Assembly (NCBI GenBank): GCA_963696625.1
Contig: CAVOKZ010000030.1
Location: forward strand, 1 to 64,000
Direction of reading: 5' to 3'
Length of the DNA stretch: 64,000 bases
Origin: JAWVFN01 sp963696625
Lineage (GTDB): Bacteria > Actinomycetota > Thermoleophilia > Solirubrobacterales > 70-9
Shown here: positions 43,120 through 52,038 of the stretch, one piece after another
Position numbering within the stretch: position 1 is the first letter of the stretch
Layout of the letters: each line of letters starts with the position of its first letter
Translations under genes and position numbers: made by a program
Notes under the pieces: generated by a model
Told to the model about the DNA's origin: nothing
Seen by the model: only the letters and a program-made list of their open reading frames with translations
The model's database searches: none

Positions 43120-44543
43120 CTCTTGGCCTTCGCCTTTGACCTCGAGCGCGGCAGGCGCAGGGTGAACGCGGTGAAGCCGCGCTCGGAGACCGCCTCGATC
43201 TTGCCGCCCATCAGCGTCGCCAGCTCATCGGCGATCGAGAGTCCGAGGCCGGAGCCGCCGGCGCTGTCGCCGCTGTAGAAGCGCTCGAAGACCTTGTCGA
43301 GGCTGCGGCGGTCGAGCCCGCGGCCTTCGTCGGAGACGACGACCTGGGAGCCCCTCGGGGCGGCGACTGCGGTGACCGTCACCTTCGTTCCCCGCGGTGT
43401 GTGGGTGAGCGCATTGTCGAGCAGGATACGCAGGATCTGAGCCGTGCGGCCGGGGTCGCAGCGCGCGACCACGGGATCGTCGGCCGATCGCAGGATCAGC
43501 TTCGACTTTCGCCGCCGGGCCAGCGGCCGGAACTCGGCGGTGATCTCGCGCGCCAGCTTGACCAGATCGACGTCGGAGACGGCGAGCTCCATCGCGTCGG
43601 CGTCGAGCTTCGAGAGATCGAGCAGGTCGGTGGTCAGCTTCTCGAGCCGCTCGGTCTGCTCGCGCATCGTCTTGATGAACTCCTTGCGCTTCTTCGGCCC
43701 GGGGTCCTCTTCGTCGAGCAGCTCGACGAAGCCGCCGAGCGAGAAGATCGGCGTGCGCAGCTCGTGCGAGGCGTTGGCGATGAACTCCTTGCGCGCGTCG
43801 TCGAGCCGGGCGAGCCGCTGCTGCATCTCGTTGAAGGTCAGCGCGAGCTGGCCGATCTCATCCTCGGAGTCGATCGGGATCTCCTGGGTGAAGTCGCCTT
43901 CTGCGACCTGCTCGGCCGCCTGGCGCAGCCGCGCGAGCCGCAGCGACAGCACCCGCGCCGCGTAGTAGCCGGCGATCAGCGCGAGGACGAGGGCGATCCC
44001 GCCCGCGATCAGGATCTGCCGCTTGATCAAGGCGACGTTCTCGCCGACCTCGTCGAGCGGGCTCGAGAGCACCGCGACCCATTTGGCCTCGCCGCCCTCG
44101 GGGATCGGCTCGGCGGCGATGCCGACGCGCCGGCCGGCGACGCGCTCGACCCCGGTCGCGGTCTGGCCGTTCTCGGCGGCTCGCGTCGGGGGGTCGTAGG
44201 AGGAGAGCGTCGCCGTCGGCTCGGACTCGGAGTCGGCGACGACGAAGACCGGCTCGGGCGAGCTCTCCGGCGTGATCCCGAGCAGCGTCACCCGGGAGTC
44301 GGTGCGCTGGGCGATCTGGCTGACGAGGTCGGTGACCTCTGCCTGGCTCGCGCGCCTGCCGAGCGCCCGGTTGAGCTGGGGGGTCAGCTCGCCTGCCTGC
44401 TGCTCGAGCCGCTTCAGCTTCTCGGTCGTGAGGCTCGACTCGAGCTGGGGAACGACGTAGAGGTAGACGAAGCCGACGGCGGCGGCGGTGATCGCGAAGA
44501 TCAGCAGAACCAGGCGGTTCCGGAGCGAACCGAGCACGGTCAA
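43116..44543 (-). CDS. membrane sensor histidine kinase
   Basis: Two-component sensor. Seen: membrane helix about 10-30, extracellular sensor domain to about 170, second helix LIAGGIALVLALIAGYYAA-like, HAMP (LRQAAEQVAEGDFTQEIPID), phosphorylated His in EFIANASHELRTPIFSLGGF, then ATPase boxes ILLDNALTHTPRGTKVTVTA (N), VVSDEGRGLDRRSLDKVFER (G1) and GGSGLGLSIADELATLMGGK (G2). 475 residues. Downstream of the OmpR-type regulator (49-base gap to the longer regulator frame's stop) and overlapping the htrA gene. Confidence 0.96.
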   Translation of the reverse strand: MTVLGSLRNRLVLLIFAITAAAVGFVYLYVVPQLESSLTTEKLKRLEQQAGELTPQLNRALGRRASQAEVTDLVSQIAQRTDSRVTLLGITPESSPEPVFVVADSESEPTATLSSYDPPTRAAENGQTATGVERVAGRRVGIAAEPIPEGGEAKWVAVLSSPLDEVGENVALIKRQILIAGGIALVLALIAGYYAARVLSLRLARLRQAAEQVAEGDFTQEIPIDSEDEIGQLALTFNEMQQRLARLDDARKEFIANASHELRTPIFSLGGFVELLDEEDPGPKKRKEFIKTMREQTERLEKLTTDLLDLSKLDADAMELAVSDVDLVKLAREITAEFRPLARRRKSKLILRSADDPVVARCDPGRTAQILRILLDNALTHTPRGTKVTVTAVAAPRGSQVVVSDEGRGLDRRSLDKVFERFYSGDSAGGSGLGLSIADELATLMGGKIEAVSERGFTAFTLRLPRSRSKAKAKR

Positions 44544-44592
44544 ACCCCCCGTATCCGTGCAGGGCGAAGCCCGAGGAGATGCGGGCTGATGG

Positions 44593-45291
44593 TCACTCTT
44601 CCCGAAACCGATAGCCCACGCCGCGCACCGTGAACAGGTACTCGGGGGTGCGCGGGTCGCGCTCGACCTTCTCGCGCAGGTGGCGGATGTGGACGTCGAT
44701 CGTGCGCGGGTCGCGGTAGGTCGAGTCGCCCCAGACCGCCTCCAGCAGGGCGGCGCGGCTGAGGACCTTGCCCGGGTTGGACGCCAGCGCCGCGAGGATC
44801 TCGAACTCGACGAAGGTCAGCTCGGCCGAGGAGCCGCGGATCTTGGTCACGCGCCGCTCGAAGTCGATCTCGAGGTCGCCCACGGCGATCGGTTCCCGCA
44901 CGTCGTCGCGCCCGGCCATCTTGCCGCGGCGCAGCGCCGCCTTCACCCGGCTGCGGAACTCGCGCACCGAGAACGGCTTGGTGATGTAGTCGTCGGCGCC
45001 CATCTCGAGGCCGACGACCTTGTCGATCTCGTCGCCCTTGGCGGTGAGCATGATGATCGGCACCTGGCTGCGGGTGCGAATCCTGCGGCAGACCTCGATG
45101 CCGTCGAGCTTGGGCAGCATGATGTCGAGGACGACGAGGTCGAAGCGATGCTCGCCGAAGCGATCGAGCGCGGCCTGACCGTCAGCGGCGGTCACCACTT
45201 CGTAGCCTTCCTTGCGCAACGGGTAGGTGAGGAGCGTTTGGACGGCCTGCTCGTCGTCGACAAGCAGGATCCGAGCTCCACCGCGGGCCAT
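44593..45291 (-). CDS. OmpR/PhoB-type response regulator
   Basis: Partner of the sensor kinase. Seen: receiver with acidic pair in ILLVDDEQAVQTLL, phospho-acceptor in FDLVVLDIMLPKLDGIEV, IIMLTAKGDEIDKVVGLEMG, ADDYITKPFSVREF (Lys), then the winged helix with SAELTFVEFEILAALASNPG and TIDVHIRHLREKVERDPRTP. The start at 45291 (MARGGARILLVDDE) is preferred; an upstream ATG at 45315 is in frame. Regulator-kinase-protease order suggests an envelope-stress circuit like MprAB or CssRS. Confidence 0.96.
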   Translation of the reverse strand: MARGGARILLVDDEQAVQTLLTYPLRKEGYEVVTAADGQAALDRFGEHRFDLVVLDIMLPKLDGIEVCRRIRTRSQVPIIMLTAKGDEIDKVVGLEMGADDYITKPFSVREFRSRVKAALRRGKMAGRDDVREPIAVGDLEIDFERRVTKIRGSSAELTFVEFEILAALASNPGKVLSRAALLEAVWGDSTYRDPRTIDVHIRHLREKVERDPRTPEYLFTVRGVGYRFREE

Positions 45292-45324
45292 GCCCAGCAG
45301 CTTAGAAGGACCCATTAACGCCAG

Positions 45325-47103
45325 ATGATCAATCTCCGCCTATACCGCGCCTCACTGTTGCTGGTCCCGATCGCCGTGATCGCGGCGATGTTCACGCTGG
45401 AGTCGATTCCGGCCGGGCGCGAGGCGCCGACCGGCGCCGACAACTTCGACGGAATCAGCGGCGCGGCGCTCGCCAAGCAGCTCGCGCGCGAAGCGCCGGA
45501 CCCGCGGCCCGGGAGCGAGGCCGACGGCACGCTCGCCGCCGCGGTCGAGACGGCGTTCGGCCAGATCGGCGCCGCCGAGGTCTCCGAGCAGACCTTCGAG
45601 GCCGACTTCAACGGCGACGTCGACCTCAAGAACATCATCGCCGTCCTGCCGGGCTCCTCCGACGACCAGGTCGTGATCATGGCCGGCCGCGACGCGGCGA
45701 GCGGCCCCGGAGCCGGGACGGCGGCGGCCTCGACCGCGACGCTGATGCAGCTGGCCACCGGCTTCGGCGGCGTCACCCACACCAAGACCCTCGTCTTCGT
45801 CTCCACCGACGGCACCGGGCTCGGCGCCGAGGGCGCCCGCCGCTTCCTCAGCGGCTACAGCGACATCGGCGGCGTCTCGGAAGTGATCGTGCTCAGCCAG
45901 CCCGCCTACGACCATCCGCGCCAGCCGATGGTCATCCCCTGGTCGTCAGGGCCGCAGTCGACATCGATCGAGCTGACCAAGACCGCGAGCCGCGCCCTCG
46001 CCGACGAGACCGACTACGAAGCCGCCGACGAGAGCGCCTTCGGCGAGCTCTCGAGGCTTGCGATTCCCGCCAACCTCGGCGAGCAGGGGCCGGTGATCGA
46101 GAACGGCTACGACGCCGTGCGATTCAGCTCGGCCGGCGAGCGGCCGCTGCCGCCGGGCCAGGACGACATCGCCCACATATCCGCCGACACGATCGGCCCC
46201 TTCGGCCGCGCGGTGCTGGCGACGATCCTCGCCCTCGACGCCTCGACGGAGCCGCTCGAGCACGGGCCCGACGCCTACATCGGGCTCGCCGGAAACCTGC
46301 TGCCCGGCTGGGCGCTGGCGATGATCTCGCTCTCACTGCTGATGCCGCTGGCGATCGTCGCCTTCGCCGCGTGTGCCCGCGCGGTGCGGCGGCCCGACCG
46401 CCTCGCGCTCGCGGGCTTCTGGGTGCTCGAGCGCTCCTTGCCGTTCATCGCCGCGACGCTGCTGTTCTGGCTGTTCGGGCTCGTTGGTCTCTTGCCTAGC
46501 CCGGACTTCCCCTATGACCCGGCGCGGTTCGACCCCGGCCTCGGCTCGGAGATCGTGCTCGGCATCGTGATCGCGGGGCTGATCGCCGGCCTCGTCTTCA
46601 TCCGGGCCCTGCGCCCGCCGCCCGAGCGCTATGCGCCCGCGGCGGCGCCGGCCTGCGCGGCTGTGATCGCGGTGGCCGGGCTCGCCGTCTGGCTCGCCAA
46701 CCCGTATCTGGCGCTGCTCCTGGCCCCGGCGCTGCACGCCTGGCTGCTGCTCGCGGCCGAATCGACCGCGGTCGGGTCGCTGCTCGCGGCGGTGATCACC
46801 CTCGCCGGCCTCGTGCCGCTGTTCATCGCGATCGCGCTGCTCGCCAACCGCTTCGGCGTCGGCTGGGACGTCTTCTGGCAGCTGCTGCTGATGCTCGGCG
46901 ACGGTCAGATCAGCGTCGTCCTCGCCCTGCTCGGCTGCGTGCTCGCCGGCGCCGCGCTGGCCTCGCTGGCGATGGCGCGATCGCGAATCGCCCAGCCGCC
47001 TCCCGACATCAAGCTTCATGGTCCGATCAAGATCCGCCGCGGCAAGGCCGAGCTCGAGAAGTCCTCAGGCGAGGTGGTCGAAGCCCGCGGCCTCGATCGC
47101 TGA
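45325..47103 (+). CDS. M28-like membrane protein, probably not a peptidase
   Basis: N-terminal lumenal or periplasmic M28-fold domain plus a C-terminal block of about seven membrane helices. Seen: signal-anchor in the first 30 residues, LAREAPDPRPGSEADGTLAA, and the site where M28 enzymes bind zinc, here VVIMAGRDAASGPGAGTAAA. The expected His is Gly and the second Asp (GANDNAS-like) is GAGTAAA, so two metal ligands are missing. 592 residues, intact. It is divergent from the response regulator with about 10-30 bases between starts, and its 3' end overlaps thiL on the other strand by 39 bases. Confidence 0.75.
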   Translation: MINLRLYRASLLLVPIAVIAAMFTLESIPAGREAPTGADNFDGISGAALAKQLAREAPDPRPGSEADGTLAAAVETAFGQIGAAEVSEQTFEADFNGDVDLKNIIAVLPGSSDDQVVIMAGRDAASGPGAGTAAASTATLMQLATGFGGVTHTKTLVFVSTDGTGLGAEGARRFLSGYSDIGGVSEVIVLSQPAYDHPRQPMVIPWSSGPQSTSIELTKTASRALADETDYEAADESAFGELSRLAIPANLGEQGPVIENGYDAVRFSSAGERPLPPGQDDIAHISADTIGPFGRAVLATILALDASTEPLEHGPDAYIGLAGNLLPGWALAMISLSLLMPLAIVAFAACARAVRRPDRLALAGFWVLERSLPFIAATLLFWLFGLVGLLPSPDFPYDPARFDPGLGSEIVLGIVIAGLIAGLVFIRALRPPPERYAPAAAPACAAVIAVAGLAVWLANPYLALLLAPALHAWLLLAAESTAVGSLLAAVITLAGLVPLFIAIALLANRFGVGWDVFWQLLLMLGDGQISVVLALLGCVLAGAALASLAMARSRIAQPPPDIKLHGPIKIRRGKAELEKSSGEVVEARGLDR

Positions 47104-48036
47104 GCCCCCGGGGGTTCGAAGCACGACGCCGGAGCCCGCGCCGGCGATGCCGATCGCGGTCAGCGCCACCCCGGTCTTCTCGACCGCGGCGCGAGCCTCT
47201 TCGAAAGCCTGCGGGGGCAGGCAAGCGAGCAGCTCGAAGTCCTCGCCGCCGCCTGCCGCGAGCTCGTAGGTCGCATCCTCGCCGCCCCCAACCTCGGCGA
47301 CCCCGGGCTGCACGGGCACCGAGGCGAGCTGGATCTCGATCCGCACGCCCCCGGCCTCGGCGAGGTGGCCGGCGTCGGCTCCGAGTCCGTCGCTGATGTC
47401 GATCATCGCCGTCGCCCCGGCATCGGCGAGGGCGCGGCCGGCGGCGAGACGCGGCTCGGGTGCGAACTGGCGGGCGCGCAACGCGGCCGGCGCCGAGGGC
47501 TCGCGCGCCGCCGTTCCGCCGATCAGCTTCAGGGCCGCCGCGGCGCCTCCGAGCTCGCCGGTGACGGCGAGGACGTCGCCGGGACGGGCTCCGGCCCGGG
47601 TCACGAGCCACGCGTCGCGCGGCTCGTGCCCGACGGCGGTCACCGCGACGCTGAGCACCGGCGAGCGGGTGATGTCGCCGCCGATGACGCTGGTGCCGGT
47701 CTCACGAGCCAGCCGCGCGATTCCCGCGGCGATCCCGAGGCAGATTTCCTCCTCATCCTCGGACTCGGGCAGGCCGAGCACGACGTAGGCTTCGCCGGGC
47801 CCGGCACCCATCGCCGCGAGGTCTGAGAGCGCCGCGGCGAGCGCCTTGTGGCCGATCGCCTCGGGGCTGAACTCGGGGCGGGTGAAGTGGACTTCCTCGA
47901 CGATCGCGTCGACGCTGGTCGCGGTCGCGCCGAGTGGCTCGGTCACCGCGGCGTCGTCGCCCGAGCCGACCCGCACACGGGGGCCCTGGCTGGGCAGGAT
48001 CGAGCGAAGCTTCTCGATCAGCTCGAACTCGCTCAC
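47065..48036 (-). CDS. thiL: thiamine-monophosphate kinase
   Basis: Phosphorylates TMP to TPP, the last step of thiamine pyrophosphate synthesis. Seen: VRVGSGDDAAVTEPLGATAT, SVDAIVEEVHFTRPEFSPEA, GHKALAAALSDLAAMGAGPG, TSVIGGDITRSPVLSVAVTA, MIDISDGLGADAGHLAEAGG and LAAGGGEDFELLACLP, the family's metal and nucleotide loops. 323 residues. Its start overlaps the stop of the following glycosyltransferase gene upstream. Confidence 0.96.
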   Translation of the reverse strand: MSEFELIEKLRSILPSQGPRVRVGSGDDAAVTEPLGATATSVDAIVEEVHFTRPEFSPEAIGHKALAAALSDLAAMGAGPGEAYVVLGLPESEDEEEICLGIAAGIARLARETGTSVIGGDITRSPVLSVAVTAVGHEPRDAWLVTRAGARPGDVLAVTGELGGAAAALKLIGGTAAREPSAPAALRARQFAPEPRLAAGRALADAGATAMIDISDGLGADAGHLAEAGGVRIEIQLASVPVQPGVAEVGGGEDATYELAAGGGEDFELLACLPPQAFEEARAAVEKTGVALTAIGIAGAGSGVVLRTPGGSAIEAAGFDHLA

Positions 48037-49220
48037 ACAGCCAGAGTACGCCTGCCAGGCTGAAAGACGGGAATGAGAACCAGTCCGAGGTAGGCGACGA
48101 GCGCCGCGTTGCGCGCCGCGACCGAGAAGACGAAGCCGCTCTCGAGCGTATCGACGCCGATGTAGTTGTGGAGGAGCAGCTCGGTGAGCACCAGGCTCGC
48201 GAGCAGTGCCGCGTTCTCGCGTCCGGCGCCGTAGGCGACCGCCGAGACCGGCAGCACCCAGAGCAGGAACTGGGGCGAGAGAACCGGGGCGAAGGTGATG
48301 ACGACGGTGAGGATCGCGGTCGCGGCGACCAGCGGCGGCGTCCGCCGCACCCAGGTCTCGTAGATCAGGAACAGCGCTGCGCCGATCGTCAGCGTGATCG
48401 AGACCGTGCGCGCGAAGCCGGCGCCGGCGGCGTCGAGGTTGAAGGCGCCGGCGCCGACGCTGACGTGGGCGCCGGCGCCGAAGAGCTGGTGGGCGAGCAG
48501 GAACGGCGTCGCGAAGAGGGTCTCGATCTGGAGGTCGCGGTCGGCGTGATAGGTGATCGCCGAACCGAACTCGTCGCCCCAGGCGATCACGATAAGCGCC
48601 GCCAGCGCGAGCGGCGCCGCGAATCCGGCCAGCGCCCGCAGCGGCGACTTCTCGCCGCGGGCCATCGCCGGCGCCAGCAGCGCCGGGAACGCCTTGACCG
48701 CGGTCGCCGTCCCGAGCAGCGCGCCCCAGAGCGCCGAGCGCTTCGCCTCGCGCGCGAGCAGGGCGGCGAGGATCAGGCCGGCGGGGACGAGGTCGAAGCG
48801 GGCGAGCGCCAGCGGGCCGGACTCGATGGTCGAATCCCAGAGCACGACCGCGGAGACCGCGACGACGCCGAGCGTGTAGACGCCGAGGGCCTCGAGCACC
48901 CGGCGGGAGCAGCCGGGAACCGCGAGGGCGATCAAGGCCAGCAGCGCCAGGTCGGCGATAAGCATCTCGGTCTGGAACGCGTCGCGGTAGCCCTGATCGC
49001 CGTCGGTGACCGCCGCCGGGGCGAGCACCAGCGGCAGCGCCAGGGGCGGGTACTCGAAGTCGACGTCGCGGTACGGCTGCTCGCCGTCGAGGATCCGCTC
49101 GGACTGGGGCCAGAAGCCGCGGTCGATGATCGAGGAGGACGAGCCGAGAGTCGGCGCAAAGACCGCGATGTGGATCGCCGCCACGATCACGAGGGCGACG
49201 AGACGATCGCGGCGAGTCAT
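48033..49220 (-). CDS. GT87-like multi-span membrane glycosyltransferase
   Basis: Polyprenyl-phosphate-sugar-dependent transferase of the GT-C fold. Seen: about ten hydrophobic segments, a first outer loop with YRDVDFEYPPLALPLVLAPA (the EYPP motif typical of GT87), and TAVKAFPALLAPAMARGE in the middle. 395 residues. It overlaps thiL by four bases at its 3' end and is divergent from the DUF167 gene with 12 bases between starts. Probable role in cell-wall glycan or glycolipid mannosylation; the substrate is not readable. Confidence 0.8.
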   Translation of the reverse strand: MTRRDRLVALVIVAAIHIAVFAPTLGSSSSIIDRGFWPQSERILDGEQPYRDVDFEYPPLALPLVLAPAAVTDGDQGYRDAFQTEMLIADLALLALIALAVPGCSRRVLEALGVYTLGVVAVSAVVLWDSTIESGPLALARFDLVPAGLILAALLAREAKRSALWGALLGTATAVKAFPALLAPAMARGEKSPLRALAGFAAPLALAALIVIAWGDEFGSAITYHADRDLQIETLFATPFLLAHQLFGAGAHVSVGAGAFNLDAAGAGFARTVSITLTIGAALFLIYETWVRRTPPLVAATAILTVVITFAPVLSPQFLLWVLPVSAVAYGAGRENAALLASLVLTELLLHNYIGVDTLESGFVFSVAARNAALVAYLGLVLIPVFQPGRRTLAV

Positions 49221-49232
49221 GATTCCCTGACC

Positions 49233-49523
49233 ATGGGCGAGGGCACGATAGAAGTCCGCCTCACGCCGAGGGCCTCACGCAACGAGATCGCCGGCGTCCG
49301 CGACGGCGTCCTGGCGGTTCGGGTGACGGCGCCTCCGGTTGACGGGAAGGCAAATCAGGCGCTGTGCGAGCTGCTCGCCGACGAGCTCGGGGTGGCGAAG
49401 AGCAAGGTCGAGATCGTCCGTGGCGAGCGTGGGCGCAACAAGCTCGTCCGGGTCAGCGGCGCCGAGCCGGCACGGCTGCGGCTGCTCAGAGGGTCACCTG
49501 GTGCAGGAGGACGAAGCCGGTGA
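49233..49523 (+). CDS. DUF167/YggU-family protein
   Basis: Small conserved protein. Seen: IEVRLTPRASRNEIAGVRDG, RVTAPPVDGKANQALCELLA and VEIVRGERGRNKLVRVSG, matching the family core. The C-terminal 15 residues beyond RLLRGS are extra. 96 residues, ATG 49233. Its end overlaps the convergent glycosyltransferase gene by 38 bases. Confidence 0.9.
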   Translation: MGEGTIEVRLTPRASRNEIAGVRDGVLAVRVTAPPVDGKANQALCELLADELGVAKSKVEIVRGERGRNKLVRVSGAEPARLRLLRGSPGAGGRSR

Positions 49524-50754
49524 AGACCAGCGAGCCGGCGACGAGCAGCCGGTCGCGGGAGATCGCCGCCGGCGGCAGCACCCAGATCACGTACCAGGGC
49601 GTCAGGTAGCTGGTCGCCAGCAGCAGCCCGAGCCCGGCCCAGCCGGCGGCCCGGACCCAGTCCCCGCCTCGCCAGGTCCAGCGCAGGAGCCAGAGCACGA
49701 GCAGCCCGTAGGCGGCGAGCGCCGCGGCGCGCATGCCGCTGACGCCGATGCCGAGGTCGTGGGCGAGGGTCACCGGGAGGCTGTGGCGGCTGGTGCGGTC
49801 CTGGTTCTCGCCCGCGATTGCCAGCGAATCGGAGAGGCCGCCGCCGAAGACGAGCAGCGTCGCGACGGCGATCAGGACTCCCGCCGCAATCCCGCCCGCG
49901 ATCAAACTCAAACGGGGTCTGACCCCCTTAATCGTCGTGTCGGCTTGCGCGCCGATCAGCGCAAAGGGCGCGATGAAGGCCGCTGAGAGCTTGGTCGCGA
50001 TCGCGCCGACCAGCGCCGCGCCGCCGAGCGCCGGCCGCGACGCGAGCACCCCGGCGACCCCGGCCATCGCCAGCAGCATCATCAGCGCGTCGTTGTGCGG
50101 TCCGCCGACCACGTGGACGAGGACGAGCGGGTTGAGCCCGACCAGTGCCGCCGCCGGGCGCGGGTCGAGCCCGCGCTGCTCGGCGAGTCGCGCGACCAGC
50201 GCGGCCAGGCCGAGGGTCGAGAGCCCGATGGCGGCCTTGGCGCTCCATAGCGCCGCGCCGACCGAGAGCTCGCCGAGCGGCAGCGAGACCAGCGTGAACA
50301 GCGGGCCGTAGGCGCTGGTCTGATCGCGCCAGCGCTCGATGAAGGCGAGCGCCCCGTCCGAGGGCACGTCGCTCGGCGCGTGCGCGTAGGGGTTGAGGCC
50401 GTGGAGCGTCTCGAGCCGGGCGTAGGAGATGTAGGAGAAGACATCGAGCGAGAGCAGCGGCGGCGCCAGCGTGAAGCCGGCGATCAGCGCGGCGATCGCG
50501 AGCTTCAGCAGCCGCGCCGGGATCGCGGTCGCGAAGACGACGACGAGCAGGTAGAGCACGAAGGAGACCCGCTCGAGGTCGAAGTAGGCGCCGCGGCCGG
50601 TGCCGAGGCCGTCGCCGAAGATCCCGAGGATCCAGCCCGGGTCCCCGCCGCGGCCCGCGGCCTGGACGACGCTCGGGCCGGGCGCGATCAGGGGGACCGC
50701 GACGGCCAGCATCGCGAGCAGGGCGCCCATGCCGATGACCTTCCTCAGTTCCAC
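49486..50754 (-). CDS. GT-C membrane mannosyltransferase (MptA/B-like), copy 2
   Basis: Multi-span transferase using polyprenol-phosphate mannose. Seen: PPLLSLDVFSYISYARLETL in the first large loop, HGLNPYAHAPSDVP, LVHVVGGPHNDALMMLLAMA and HSLPVTLAHDLG, and WTWRGGDWVRAAGWA near the end. GTG at 50754 overlaps the stop of copy 1 by 10 bases. 422 residues. Compared with copy 1 it has an insertion of about ten residues (DTTIKGVRPRLS) encoded by a GGGGTC palindrome. Tandem duplication with divergence is clear from the shared motifs. Confidence 0.85.
   Translation of the reverse strand: MELRKVIGMGALLAMLAVAVPLIAPGPSVVQAAGRGGDPGWILGIFGDGLGTGRGAYFDLERVSFVLYLLVVVFATAIPARLLKLAIAALIAGFTLAPPLLSLDVFSYISYARLETLHGLNPYAHAPSDVPSDGALAFIERWRDQTSAYGPLFTLVSLPLGELSVGAALWSAKAAIGLSTLGLAALVARLAEQRGLDPRPAAALVGLNPLVLVHVVGGPHNDALMMLLAMAGVAGVLASRPALGGAALVGAIATKLSAAFIAPFALIGAQADTTIKGVRPRLSLIAGGIAAGVLIAVATLLVFGGGLSDSLAIAGENQDRTSRHSLPVTLAHDLGIGVSGMRAAALAAYGLLVLWLLRWTWRGGDWVRAAGWAGLGLLLATSYLTPWYVIWVLPPAAISRDRLLVAGSLVFTGFVLLHQVTL
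49914..49926. repeat. GGGGTCTGACCCC palindrome inside a coding gene
   Basis: Same core as the intergenic palindrome at 39617. Here it lies in frame inside the second mannosyltransferase gene and encodes part of IKGVRPRL in a loop between membrane segments. Confidence 0.75.
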
Positions 50755-51989
50755 GGCACCCCGTAGGCGAGCTGGACCGCCGTCAGCAGCAGGGCCGCGA
50801 CGGCCAGCGCCCGGTCGCGGGCGATGGCGGCGAACGGCAGCAGCCACAGCAGGTACCAGGGCAGGATCCAGCTGCTCGCCAGAAGCAGGCCGAAGGTCGC
50901 CCAGCCGGCGGCGCGGATCCAGTCGCCGCCGCGCCAGGTCCAGGCGAGCAGCCAGGCGAGTCCGGCGCCGTAGGCGACCAGCGCGCCGGCACGCGCGGCG
51001 TCGAGTGAGACCAGCGGCAGATTCGAGGCCGCGCGGGGGAGGCTGAGGCGGGTGGTCAGGTTCTGGTTGTCGCCCAGCAGCGCGAAGCTGTCGAGCGCCG
51101 AGTGGCCGTAGAGCGGGATCGTCACGGCGATCACCGTGATCGCGGCCGCGGCGGCGCCCGCCAGGAAGGCTCCCCGGCTGCGAGACGCGATCAGTGCGAA
51201 CGGCGCCGCCAAGCCGCCGCTGATCTTGACGGTCGCCGCCAGCGCGAGTCCCGCGCCCGCGGCCGGCTCGCGCCCGGCCAGCGCCGCGAGCACCCCGCCG
51301 AGCGCCAGCAGCATCGCTGGCGCGTCGTTGTGTGCACCGCCCACCACGTCTACAAGAAGAACCGGGTTCAGGCCGACCAGCGCCGCCGCGGCCACCGGGT
51401 CGGCCCCGCGCCGCTCGGCGATGCGGGCCGTGAGCGCGACGACTCCGAGCGTGCAGAGGGCGACGACGCCCTTCCAGGTCCAGAACGCGGTCGCCACCCC
51501 GACGAGGCCGAGCGGCCGCGTCGCGATCTCGAACAGCGGCCCGTAGGCGCTCGGCGCATGCACCCAGCCGACGAAGCGAAAGGCGTCGTCGGCGGGCAGC
51601 GCGCTCGGCGCGACGTCATGCGGGTTGACCCCGTGCACCTCGCTCATCCGTGCATAGGAGATGTAGCTGAACGCGTCCTGGCTGAGCAGCGGCGGCGCCA
51701 GAGCGAAGACAAGCGTGAGGCCGGCGATCGCGCTCCAAACCACGCGGCCGCCGAGCGCCGGAGCCGAGCGCCAGACGAGGAGATAGGCGAGCAGCGCGAC
51801 CCAGAGGCAGGCGTAGTACTGGCGGCCGCCGAGGCCGAGCCCGTCGCCGAACGCGCCGAGCAGCCAGCGCGGCGGATCGTTCCCCGCCGCCGGAACCACG
51901 ACGGCTCCCGGCGCCGCGAGCGCGACTGAGGCCAGCGCCAACATGACGAGGGCGATGCCGCCCAGGACCGGGGTTCGAGGATCGCCCAT
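50745..51989 (-). CDS. GT-C membrane mannosyltransferase (MptA/B-like), copy 1
   Basis: Paralog of the adjacent gene. Seen: LAPPLLSQDAFSYISYARMS, VHGVNPHDVAPSALPADDAF, LVDVVGGAHNDAPAMLLALG, APFALIASRSRGAFLAGAAA (no palindrome insertion), and WTWRGGDWIRAAGWA. 414 residues, about ten membrane segments. Overlapping ends indicate a two-gene operon. Probable lipoarabinomannan-type or other wall mannan extension, by family resemblance only. Confidence 0.85.
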   Translation of the reverse strand: MGDPRTPVLGGIALVMLALASVALAAPGAVVVPAAGNDPPRWLLGAFGDGLGLGGRQYYACLWVALLAYLLVWRSAPALGGRVVWSAIAGLTLVFALAPPLLSQDAFSYISYARMSEVHGVNPHDVAPSALPADDAFRFVGWVHAPSAYGPLFEIATRPLGLVGVATAFWTWKGVVALCTLGVVALTARIAERRGADPVAAAALVGLNPVLLVDVVGGAHNDAPAMLLALGGVLAALAGREPAAGAGLALAATVKISGGLAAPFALIASRSRGAFLAGAAAAAITVIAVTIPLYGHSALDSFALLGDNQNLTTRLSLPRAASNLPLVSLDAARAGALVAYGAGLAWLLAWTWRGGDWIRAAGWATFGLLLASSWILPWYLLWLLPFAAIARDRALAVAALLLTAVQLAYGVPWN

Positions 51990-52003
51990 CGGCCGAACCC
52001 TGA

Positions 52004-52038
52004 CAGCGACCAGCGACCAGCGACCAGCGACCAGCTAC
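52004..52038. repeat. 7-bp x 5 tandem repeat
   Basis: Four copies of CAGCGAC and one CAGCTAC in the short gap between the PBP gene stop and copy 1 of the mannosyltransferase. The last unit includes the PBP stop codon. Confidence 0.85.

Noticed and set aside
47934..49230. Large plus-strand protein upstream of the DUF167 gene
   Set aside because: It is an Arg/Glu/Asp-rich shadow of thiL and the GT87-like gene on the minus strand; only the DUF167 part after 49233 has family motifs.
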